From: Glandiceps talaboti
Taxonomy: Eukaryota > Hemichordata > Enteropneusta > Spengelidae
NCBI RefSeq assembly: GCF_964340395.1
Contig: NC_135554.1
Location: 11,228,975-11,292,974, forward strand
Length of the DNA stretch: 64,000 bases
Reading direction: 5' to 3'
Shown here: positions 1 to 31,003 of the stretch, piece after piece
Layout of the letters: each line of letters begins with the position of its first letter
Position numbering within the stretch: the stretch's first letter is position 1
Program-made: the position numbers and the translations under genes
Notes under the pieces: generated by a model
The model's database searches: none
What the model saw: only the letters and a program-made list of their open reading frames with translations
Told to the model about the DNA's origin: nothing

Positions 1-69
1 CTTGATAACCAAATCTGATACAATTGGTTATGTGATTTTGCCACCATAATTGTGTATTGACTGGAGAGA

Positions 70-104
70 TAGAGAGATAGACAGACAGACAGACAGACAG
101 ACAT

Positions 105-141
<37 letters not shown>

Positions 142-172
142 TACAGAGACAGAGACAGACAGAGAGACAGAC

Positions 173-231
<59 letters not shown>

Positions 232-290
232 GACATAGAGAGAGAAACAGAGACAGATATAGAGAGAGAGGGAGACAGACAGACAGTCAC
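70..290. repeat. (CAGA)n microsatellite
   Basis: CAGA/GACA array with GAGA variants, ending about 55 bases before the first phosphatase exon. The open frames over it are low-complexity artefacts. Confidence 0.95.
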
Positions 291-344
291 ACTGTAGAAC
301 CTTTGAAGATAACAATTTGTTAATCATTACCTCTCTTTTTTCAG

Positions 345-21598
<21,254 letters not shown>

Positions 21599-22921
21599 AA
21601 TCATGACATGAGAGACACTATTACCAGGTCTGTAGAGAAAGTGGATGAATTATATGAAGACTAATCTGTCATCATTGCAACTGAACCCAACATGTACAGA
21701 GAAATTGGTTGAATGCTACGAGAACTTCAGTCATTATTGTAACGAGATTTAACATTGTTATCCAAGCTGAAGATCACAACAGAAAGTGCAATTGAGAGGA
21801 AATTTACAGCCTAGCATTTATCATAAACTGAAAATATTTACATCATTAGAATATAGTCACATTTACGAGGGTTTTTTTTTTTTTATAAATGGTTGGATTG
21901 GATTTGAGTAGATTTGATTTGGTTTGTTTTTTCCAAACAGGTCAGTGTATTTGTAAACCTTTACAAATGTCATGTTCACTGCTTTAGATGTTTTGGATTT
22001 CCAACTCAAAAATTTAGTCTACAGCAAAGATGGTATTGATTCATTTCCTGGTTTGGTAAGATTTTAACAGAAATGATATACTTGGATCAATTCCATTTCT
22101 GAGCCGATTCTTATCCAAATGATCAATTCAGCTGCTTTGATATTCTTCAATTCTGAAATAACAAAGTACATGGCCAATTAATCAATTATATGACAAATAT
22201 GGAGTTTTCATTTTTTTTCTACAATTTGTAAAGTTTAAGGGATAATATTAATATCATAATGTGTTGTGACTTGTTAATGAAAGGGGAAAGGTTAAAATAT
22301 TACACTGTTTCATGTTTACAAAAGGCAGTAGTTTCAATTGGAATAGTTTGTTGTTTCCAATTTTAAAAATACTACATATTGACAGTGCCATTACAATGTA
22401 ACATGTATTTGTTTAACATTTCATCAACACAGTAATACTGTGAAGCAATACATTACATAAGTGGGTGATATATATTACACCATACCCATTTCCAGCTGAA
22501 ATGACCAGGTGCTGTGTAACCAAAATGGATGTTCACATCATCCTGGCTGCCATTTGTGTTAAAGTACCACAATTTAATTTGCATATATGTCAAGAAGGGT
22601 CAATGAAACTATGTAATCTTCATCATTCACACTTACAGGTCACATTCCTTTAATACTATCTCATTATAAAACTGTCTATGCACAAATTTATGATACTTAT
22701 AATGTATGATTATTCCAGAATAGTCAAAATATATCCAGAGAAGTGTTATTTAAACAAGGTGTTTGTATTCAGAATAAGTGGATAGTACTCGGAATGAGTG
22801 AATGAGTGAGTGAATGAATGAATGAATGAATGAATATACTGTTTTGTTTGTATATCATAGTGTATGGATCCATTAACATTTACTGAACTCCAATGTTGTA
22901 GCATATATCAGTTTGAATAAA
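21599..22921 (+). other. Probable 3' UTR of the phosphatase gene with AATAAA
   Basis: AT-rich sequence after the stop codon with no coding signature. The first clear AATAAA on this strand downstream is at 22916-22921, a candidate polyadenylation signal about 1.3 kb after the stop. A small (GAAT)n array lies at about 22795-22836. RNA data would be needed to fix the end. Confidence 0.4.
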
Positions 22922-22964
22922 AGGATAAGTCAAAGTCTGGTTAAAACTTCTACATTATTTGAAT

Positions 22965-23005
22965 CCTGACGTTTCGACTGTGCAGAGACAGTCGTTTTCA
23001 AGGGC
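22965..23005 (-). ncRNA. Degenerate hammerhead-like motif of a Penelope-like relic
   Basis: On the - strand: CTTGAAAACGACTGTCTCTG followed by CACAGTCGAAACGTCAGGA. This gives a stem GACTGT/ACAGTC followed by GAAACGTC, the stem II plus CGAAAC arrangement of Penelope-associated hammerhead ribozymes. The expected CTGATGA box is mutated (CTTGAAA), so it is probably inactive. About 300 bp of flanking AT-rich sequence may belong to the same relic. Confidence 0.4.
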
Positions 23006-23689
23006 TAAAACACAAACAAGTATGAAGCAAAGAATAAGAATACAGGAAATGAACAAAAAGCTAAAATTAATCCAATAAACCAGTATAAAAATAAAAGAGG
23101 AAAGAACAAAAACTGAAGCTGTAAGAGACTAGAACAGTAAAAGTGGCCTACCTATAAAAAACAGGAGGGCAGGTAAATTAATGTCATAGAAAAGTCTCCC
23201 TAAGTTGATAAAAAAAGGAAGGTAAGGTTCCCTGGCTAGTTGACTACCAGTCTTTTTGTTGATGCCTGGTGGGTTGAGTGTATTACATGTAATCATGTGC
23301 TTTGTTTCAATATATACATGGATTTATAATCATTTTCGTATTTTGAATTTACCTCAATAATCCCATTTTGTTCAATCTTTCCTTCCATTGGAGTATGTAT
23401 TCTGTTTTATTAATTTAAAACAATTTCTTTTTCTTTCACCTATCTCATTGCCATAGAACCCATATGTGTTATGTGAAGTATTTTGTAAGGTTCACACTGA
23501 TTGGATAGACCTATACAGAAAACAAGTCCTCATAGACGACACACCCCTCAAATACTTTACTTCTGTGTGACTGAATGGTGACATGATTTTTAAAGAAATT
23601 AGTGGCAGTAAATAAATAAATAAATAAATAAAAATAACATAAAGTGACTTTGATATGCTTGAAAGGATCGGATTTTGATAAATAATCTA

Positions 23690-23815
23690 GATGGCCAAGG
23701 TCAAAGTCTCAAAAGAAAGTTTACACATGTTTTTGTGTTATAAATCATGATTGTTCACTACGAATACGACCACCATTTAGTGAAATATTACGTGAGCATC
23801 AAAAGTAATGCATGT
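23690..23815 (-). repeat. Dispersed repeat, family 3, inverted copy
   Basis: Reverse complement reads ATGCATTACTTTTGATGCTC, then AAATGGTGGTCGTATT and GTAGTGAACAATCATGA, matching 8063-8140. Confidence 0.5.
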
Positions 23816-24659
23816 ATTATATATTTCTCTTCTTCTCTTTTTCTGTATTACCTTTAGACATTATTATGAAAGAGACTGACCATAAAAAATTCTACAGATG
23901 GTCTGTAATATGCAAGAAAAATGTTTGTTATGTTTGTACATTTGGTACTATCATGTCTGTTTTTATGAGACTAACACAATTCATTGTAAAGGTTTCACTA
24001 GTTTCACTATTCAGGAACAGTATAGTTTGACCAATTAAAATTGTGTAAATGGAATGATATATATAATCGGATGCAATAAATACACCAGAAACAAAGTTTT
24101 TTGTTGCAGATTTATTTATTAGCTCAGTCATGGAGTTGAATGGAGGTCACTGTATGTTTTCATCACAGTCACTTGTGGGCCCAGATTGGGATTCTATTCA
24201 GGAAATGAACGTCGTTATATGCAATTATAATAAAGTATATTGTATTTAGGTGGAGAGACCGACGACAGTTTCCATACATCAAATGCACCTAATTTTGACA
24301 TTCTCAAAAGATTACCTTGGAGACGATCACACATTGTCACAAAGTCTCAAGAAACGAACTATAGCAGCCCCTCCCCATAAAAGTGAATGGTTTACAATGT
24401 CAAAGATATGGCAAACACATATTACAGCTTACGTGACGAGAATACCCCCACGACCTACATATTGACTCGTGACAAACACCATTTCGACCGATCGAATACA
24501 GAATGTGATACATTATTATTTCATGACTTTGACAGTATGTGCTAACAGGGTAAAGAAAAATTTAATGTTAATTTCAAAACTTAAGAAGGATAGTACTTTT
24601 TATAAAGTGAGCTTTTTAAAAAAAAAACGACAAAACTTAGGTTGATTCTGACAAGAAAT

Positions 24660-25560
24660 GTAATTTTTATACAGGTATTCGTAACAAGGCAACCTTTGAT
24701 GCCTTATATTCAGAATTACATAACAAATTTCCCAAAATGAAGTATTGGAGGCAGCCAGGTAGTGTCTCTACGTCGGTACGACGCTTTACTAGATCACCAA
24801 GAGAAAGTTCGGGCCTTCTCAAGATCTCGAAAACTGCCTGGTAAAGACGAGTTTTTGCTCGTGTTGATGAAGTTGCGATTAGGACTTTTGCATAGGGACC
24901 TTGCGTACCGCTTTGGTATTTCTGCCAACACTGTCGGTCGCATATTTGCAACATGGATTCAGTTTTTAGCTGGAGAGTTGAAGTCGATCGTCTTCAACCC
25001 TGACAGATGTGTAGTGTGGGAACATCTCTCAAACGAGCTTCTTATAATTACACCCCAATTTACCCGGTAAAGACTGTCGCCATATTATAGACTGCAATGA
25101 AGTGTTTAATGAAAATCCCTTGTCAGTTGGTCAGACTACAAGCACCAGCACACAATAAAGTATTTATTTAGCATAATGCCAACGGCATTTAATTATATAT
25201 CAAGTACCTGGGGTGGGCGTACCTCTGACGTCCATGTTGTCAGACACCCTGGCTTTCTTCATACAGTAGAACCACAAGACATGGTGATAGCGAATAGTTG
25301 GTTCCAAATAATGGTCGACCTCGTCACATACGTCATGCCTACTTGTATACCGCCCGGCCAAACGGGAACCGCACAAATGTCGAAAGTGGACGAACAGAAA
25401 ACAAAGAAAATTGCCAACCGCTGAATTTATATTGAAATGGCTATCGGGAGATTAAAAACATACCAAATATTAGAATATGTAATCCCAATCACGCTAGTTT
25501 ACCATTTGGAAAATTAAACATTGTCACTTGTACCGCTTTGTGCAACCTATATCCACTTCT
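24660..25560 (+). pseudogene. Decayed DDE_Tnp_4-type transposase (ISL2EU/IS4EU-like)
   Basis: 24762-25070 contains a helix-turn-helix block: FLLVLMKLRLGLLHRDLAYR, FGISANTVGRIFATW. It continues as HIIDCNEVFNENP (first DDE Asp region) at 25079, then in another frame GGRTSDVHVVRHPGFLHTVE, PQDMVIANSWFQI and QMSKVDEQKTKKIANR, then AIGRLKTYQILE. The order matches HTH_Tnp_4 plus DDE_Tnp_4 transposases. At least two frameshifts or stops break it, and a key Asp has changed to Asn (ANSWF where ADRGF is usual). Inactive relic. Confidence 0.7.
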
Positions 25561-25711
25561 GTGTATATAAAAAACGAATTTGACGACTTTATTGTATTTA
25601 TAATGTTCATTGTCCAACCCGTTCCATTAGCCTTGATCAGCATGAGTGCGAAATCGTGTGCCAACATTGACACAGTGCATGCATAAACTAAGCTAGTCTA
25701 GTACCTATACA

Positions 25712-25825
25712 ATAGAGTTACGATTACTACAATCATCTCGAAGTAATCGTAACTCTATCCTATATAATAAGCTAGAACTAGACTTAGTCTAACCATGGAT
25801 GTATTAGTCACTAATACATCCATGG
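25712..25825. repeat. Two adjacent palindromes
   Basis: Arms 25712-25728 and 25742-25758 are a perfect 17-bp inverted repeat (ATAGAGTTACGATTACT) with a 13-bp loop. Then 25793-25808 and 25810-25825 are a perfect 16-bp inverted repeat (CCATGGATGTATTAGT) with a single central base. Confidence 0.9.
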
Positions 25826-25889
25826 TCTAACGTTTAGCCTGTCTATGCTCTGTCATACATCGTTAGCTGATGGTACCATCTAGAATACG

Positions 25890-26090
25890 AGAGATAGGTT
25901 GGTACGACCAACTGAGGATGTATCTCGACAGTAAAGCGTATTTTGGAAAAATGAAAACATGTCTTCATGTGACTGTGAAGATTGGAAACGCACACACGTT
26001 ATGCAAACATGTTATAGCAATATTTACTCATTTCCCATCATGGAGTTGGAATAACCTATCACCATTATACAGAGACAGCATTGTATTTTA
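25890..26090 (+). pseudogene. SWIM-like zinc-binding fragment
   Basis: The frame at 25870-26091 contains LHVTVKIGNAHTLCKHVIAI followed by WSWNNLSPLYRDSIVF. CKHVIA plus W(S)WxxLxPxY is typical of SWIM zinc fingers preceding YqaJ-nuclease domains. ISL2EU-type transposons carry such a second protein, so this may be the same element as the transposase just upstream. No nuclease motifs remain. Confidence 0.4.
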
Positions 26091-26129
26091 AGCTTCACAT
26101 TCCATGCAAACCGACGCCACTACCAAGAA

Positions 26130-26515
26130 CAAGACATTCAGCAGATATCAACGAAGCACCAACCCCAACAACAAGCTAGTCAGCAGATCACGAGACACTA
26201 CTGCCAACAAGCCAGTCAACAGATCTGAGTGAAGCACCAACCCCAACAACAAACCAGTCAGCAGATGTCAACGAAGCACCAACCCCAACAACAAACCAGT
26301 CACCAGTCAACGAAGCACCAACCCCAACAACAAACCAGTCACCAGTCAACGAAGCACCAATCCCAACAACAAACCAGTCACCAGTCAACGAAGCACCAAC
26401 CCCGACAAGCCAGTCACCACACGACGCGTCAACGAAGCACCAACACCAACAACAAACCAGTCAGCAGATGTCAACGAAGCACCAACCCCAATAACAAACC
26501 AGTAACCAGATAATA
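26130..26515. repeat. Minisatellite, about 39-bp unit
   Basis: Imperfect tandem copies of a unit containing CAACGAAGCACCAACCCCAA and CAACAAACCAGTCACCAGT. Unit length varies slightly and both strands stay open by chance, giving low-complexity frames that are not genes. Confidence 0.85.
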
Positions 26516-26599
26516 AACGATGAAAGTCAAATAAACTTTACATATAATGTAGAGAAAACCTAGACAAATTGCACACTATCAGTTATCTCATATACATGC

Positions 26600-27521
26600 G
26601 GTGCAGACATTTTGAAATTGATTAGTAGTGAACACCTTGAATCCATTCACAAGATATCCAGCAAATTAATTCCAAGTTCCAAGACAGTGAAGGAGATCTC
26701 CCAGCTGGCCCAGGTATGATTTCTATCAAAAGGAAAAGAGTAGCTAGAACCACAAGAGGTACACTATTTATACTGATTTTATAGATTTTCCATAAACATA
26801 AATCAATTTGCTCCTATACAAAATTAATGTACATATAAACATGCATGTAGGCTAACTTTGTAATATTTGTGTCAAAGACTAGTGTCTGAACATGACCAAG
26901 TGTACCTGGTTATGTTTAAAGTTTTTCAATTTGATTTCAACTGTAGTGAATCTTTGTTTCTTCTGTTTAATAATAGGTAAAACTAGTGTATCAGTACAAG
27001 TAAAAGAAAGAAAACAAGTGACCAACATGAAGGCAAACCAGGTAAGAAAGTTTACTATACATACATGTAGCTAAAAACGTAAATAAAAGTCATACAGTCT
27101 CATTTTCTATTCATCTATATTTCTATGTCTCATATAGTCATTACTATATTATATTACATTATTTCAGAAAAGGTGATAATTTTTAACGGCGATTTAATTT
27201 ACTTAGAATTAATCATTTCAGTGACAGTTAGTATTGTTAACAACCGTACAATAATCTATTTCATTATAAATCATACTTAATAACCATACAATAATTTTGT
27301 TCATTCTAAATCTTAGGTTAGAGCTCACCAAAATTCATTATTGTTATACCTAATTCTAAATTTGTTTAAAGTGTACGCTACCGTAAGGTTTTATAATATG
27401 TTAATTAATCTGTCATCATACAAAAATACAATATTACGACACATCAATTGGTATATTTCATAACTTACAAAATCAATATTATAACTGTATACTGTACTGT
27501 CTACAAGAATATTACATGTAT

Positions 27522-27560
<39 letters not shown>

Positions 27561-27805
27561 GAGATTTATATAGCGCCAAACTCCACTACATAGTAATGTT
27601 CAATGGCGCTTTACAAAAGTGTGGATATATAGAGATGTCAGTAGGCTCTGCTAAACAGATAAGTCTTAAAAATATCAAGGCTGGGTATGAACTGTTATGA
27701 CAATCATATTATTTTGACAATTACAAATACTTATCATCGATTTTAGTATTATTCGTTACATTTCAGGTCCTTACTATGGAAGAAATCGTTACAAGCTTTA
27801 AATAA
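26600..27805 (+). other. Possible spliced exon-like fragments, unidentified
   Basis: 26610-26713 reads LKLISSEHLESIHKISSKLI and SKTVKEISQLAQ before a GT. 26978-27041 reads KTSVSVQVKERKQVTNMKAN between an AG and GTAAGA. 27768-27803 reads VLTMEEIVTSFK then TAA after TTTCAG. The first two do not join in phase, so this is more likely a broken gene or transposon protein than a working gene. Family not recognised. Confidence 0.25.
27522..27640 (-). mobile_element. SINE-like 3' end with (TTGA)n tail, reverse orientation
   Basis: A (TCAA)n run at 27522-27558 is followed by GATTTATATAGCGCCAAACT and, further on, GGCGCTTTACAAAAG. On the - strand this reads as a GCGCTATATAAA-type SINE end with a (TTGA)n tail, like the tail of the copy at 10190. 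Only the 3' end is seen. Confidence 0.4.
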
Positions 27806-28395
27806 AACAGACGTGCAGATTTAAGAACCAGAGGAATGGCTGAATGGTTCTATCATTGACTTTGCACTACTGCATGTTGAAGTTTTATACAAACAATGGT
27901 TTATCAATGATGCTCATTGTACAACCTACCGAAAAGCTTTAGGGTTAACACAAAGCCACAGCAAATATACAAATTATGATATATAAATATATTATTTATT
28001 AAAATTAAGGCTAGAAAGCAAAAATGTGACCAGCCGTTATTTGTAGACCGAGATGAAACAATGTAGCAATTTTAGAGTAATGTTTTTGGAGAGCTAGACG
28101 ACAAAATGTAGCAATGTTGGTAAGATGCACTGCCGGAGTACGAGTTAGCACTGATGTTTGTTTAACCAGACGATTAAATGCTACAATGTTGGTAAGAATT
28201 TTGTTGAGCCAGACAGTATGAAGTAAAACTGTTGAGCTAGATAAAATAAATTGTAGCACTGTTGGTAAGATTTCTGTTGAGCCAGATGCCATTTTGTTTC
28301 AGGTGTCGGTGTCGTAGTATAGTCCCCTGCCTCCTTTCTGCCGCTGCTGGTGCTACACTCACAAAAGAAGCCAGGTATTTGATGCATGGCTGTGA

Positions 28396-28770
28396 TTGGC
28401 CATTACTATCGATTGTGCTAATCGTCAAGGAAGTTTAGTAGACAACAATATGACGTCGTTCATAAAAGCTCTCGACTTTGTTATTCACACTAAGTATGTA
28501 CTCGCTGTTATAAACAGCGGATGCGGTACAGACTTCACGTTTTACAAGCCTAAACAATTGGACTGTTTAAAAGCGTGTTTGAAAGGAGACTGCATCGCCC
28601 TATTACCAACTGGATATGGAAAGTCGCTCATATTTGAATCGATTCCATATATATTATTTCCATCGGATGGTACACCAAAGAGTAAGACTGCTGTACTCTG
28701 GTATACCACCCACCAAAAGGGTTTCCAACACCCAATCATTCAGCCTTGTTCAAGAAATATTTCTGTAGGA
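28396..28770 (+). pseudogene. RecQ-like DEAD helicase N-terminal fragment
   Basis: Reads KPKQLDCLKACLKGD then CIALLPTGYGKSLIFESIPY. KPxQ..C....L.G.D....LPTGYGKSLIF is the Q-motif-like and Walker A region of RecQ-type helicases. The next helicase motifs are not found downstream and the frame ends at 28771-28773. Helicases of this kind are often carried as fragments in invertebrate transposons; downstream sequence to about 29700 contains transposon-like patches (for example YFHMHYNKTLEHL) broken by stops. Confidence 0.5.
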
Positions 28771-30357
28771 TAAGGTCACTGATGGAATTAGTACAGAAAT
28801 ATTGCTGGAAATACCAAGAGATTTGAACATACAGGATGGAATATGGAGTTACTATATACTGCCAAGATCATGTTGGCATGCACTCCTCATGGTTCAATAT
28901 CCCTATCAAAGGCCTGTGGTGGAAGAGCTTCCGACAGAATAATCACCAGTACATTGTACATGTATTTGGAAGTATAGAATCCAAATTTTGAGAGTGATGG
29001 TTTTTCTATTCAACAATTTCTCTTTGTCAAAATATTTGTGTAGTACTAGTAGATTACAATGCACAAGGATGAAATTGGTTCAGCTGCCACACTACATTTC
29101 GATATATTTCTAATTAATTCATCTTTACAGTTGTGAGCCATCATTAAGTATATGATCACTTAACGTAGGATGGCAGAAGGTGGGTATAGGCCACTCGTAT
29201 AACATTATTATGTCAGTTGAAAAGCAATGGAAGCAGACATGACAGCTGAACTCATCTGAAATATTGAAAACCCAGCAAATACAGACAATCAAATGTAGTA
29301 TTAGATCAAGACAGTGCTACATTTACCAAACTATGCCAAACTGTTCAACATGGATTGACAAACCTTCCTGATGCAAGCAATGTGAACAAATCCTTGACTA
29401 CAGCATAGTAGAATCTAAAACAAAAACATACGTGTCTATCTGAAAGTGTAATCAATTATTTTCACATGCATTACAACAAAACACTGGAACACCTGAAGAT
29501 TTGTGGTCATCACTGAAGGTCATCGATCGTACTTCATTCATTTTGTGATCATGGTAAATGTGAGAAAATCAAAATGCTGCAAATGTAACCAAGGAAAGGG
29601 AGCAGTTCGATGTGTATGGTATCGATTATTCCATGGAAGGCAACGTCTCGTATCATGACATATGCCTTGAAGGGTTTTAACAAAGGTTCCTGGTATATAT
29701 TATATATTTCAGGAAAGTGTGTTTTTGTATGTACAGTTTATCTTTATTCTTTATATTGCTGTCATTCAAATCCCCCATAAAAACAAGTATGTGGTGACTG
29801 CACTTAGTGAATGATCTACATAGCCTTAATTAATTAAGTATTAAATACATGATGCAAGTTACTCTGGAGCTATGTAATCCTTTCAAATTGCCTTCTTCCC
29901 AAAGTTCATAATCAGCAAAAGAGAGAATAACACTCAATTTTAGTCAGTGAAAGTTGAGTTTTAAACTTGAATTTTCAGTGTTTGGTATCTTCACAGTGTT
30001 GACATCATTCATTAGAATTATAATTATCAGATGTTGTAGGTCATGTTGGAGTTGGACGTCAACGTCGACGTCGGCAGGGTATCAAGAGAACTCGGTAATA
30101 TAAGTAATGTGAACGAATACATTATGTTAGATATACTTCAATATAATTATGAACATATAAACAATTAACGTTGTGAAGCCTGAAGGCAAGGTATAAAATT
30201 TGTTTCTTTTGTTTATGTGGCAATTTGATGTTATCAGAATTGTATGTACGTGTCACTCAAAAACGTTGAATTGATAGTGATACATTGCAATATGCGCATA
30301 CCATATGCTGGCAGAAGACACGGGTCAATGACGGAAAATTGACAAATAATAGAGAGT
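28771..30357 (+). other. No intact gene; degraded, possibly transposon-derived sequence
   Basis: Stops interrupt all frames. Around 29390-29660 the + strand frames show a patch YFHMHYNKTLEHLKICGHH followed by HSFCDHGKC. This resembles a conserved Cys/His patch of invertebrate transposase-like proteins, but I cannot name the family. Nothing else recognised. Confidence 0.25.
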
Positions 30358-31003
30358 TTCGGCTACACGTTCAACGTGTACGCGCACGTGTGACGTAGGA
30401 GATTTTGTGCTACTACGTCGCAATTTTGACCTACTTCTCTGCGTACTGACAAGTTTCGCGGGTGTTTCGAACGTGGCGACAGCTGTTTACACGTAAGTAA
30501 ACAACGTGAAATTTCTTTTAAATTTTTTTGTAAAATAATCACTAATATTATCAAAAATGTTGATGCTTTTAGCAAGGTTGACCCTTCACAACATAATACA
30601 CCTCAGTAATTTTGTTTTCCTTGATAAAATATTTAAAATGCAGCCTTGAATCTGTGGCTGCCTTCACGTAACTGATTTCGCACAGAAATCACGATGTATC
30701 ATGATGACTGTCGCTGCAATCTTCAAGATACTACAGGGTGATTTTATTGTGAACATACGAGATTATTCACGTAAATATATCTGCTTAATTATTTGTCTTG
30801 TCATAATGTCGAGTCATACGGTTATTGTCATTCCGCTATTTATGTCATATAACCAAAACATTAATGTAATATTTAGGCTAACCATGTAATCTGTTATTGA
30901 TATACGTAAACGGCTAGCCGAAGCAAAATTAGGTCACAGCTGATACGCGAACGTGAACGTGAGTGAGTTGCGCGTTCGCGTACACGTTGAACGTGTAGCC
31001 GAA
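30358..31003. mobile_element. Non-autonomous DNA element with 27-bp terminal inverted repeats
   Basis: 30358-30384 and 30977-31003 are perfect inverted repeats of 27 bp (starting TTCGGCTACACGTTCAACGT). Each TIR contains its own 15-bp palindrome ACACGTTCAACGTGT. The element is 646 bp, CpG-richer at its ends than its surroundings, with no supported coding capacity. Target-site duplication not evident. Confidence 0.75.

Larger units (their letters stand above)
22922..24659. other. Intergenic, relics only
   Basis: Contains the degenerate hammerhead-like relic, a short (AAAT)n run at about 23609-23632, the inverted family 3 repeat (23690-23815) and a stretch at 24241-24465 that may belong to the decayed transposon downstream. 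No supported gene. Confidence 0.4.

Noticed and set aside
24667-24954. - strand frame opposite the transposase relic
   Set aside because: Antisense shadow of the recognisable HTH/DDE_Tnp_4 frame.
26229-26513. Possible CRISPR-like array or repetitive protein gene
   Set aside because: Units are contiguous with no unique spacers and the context is eukaryotic; it is a minisatellite.
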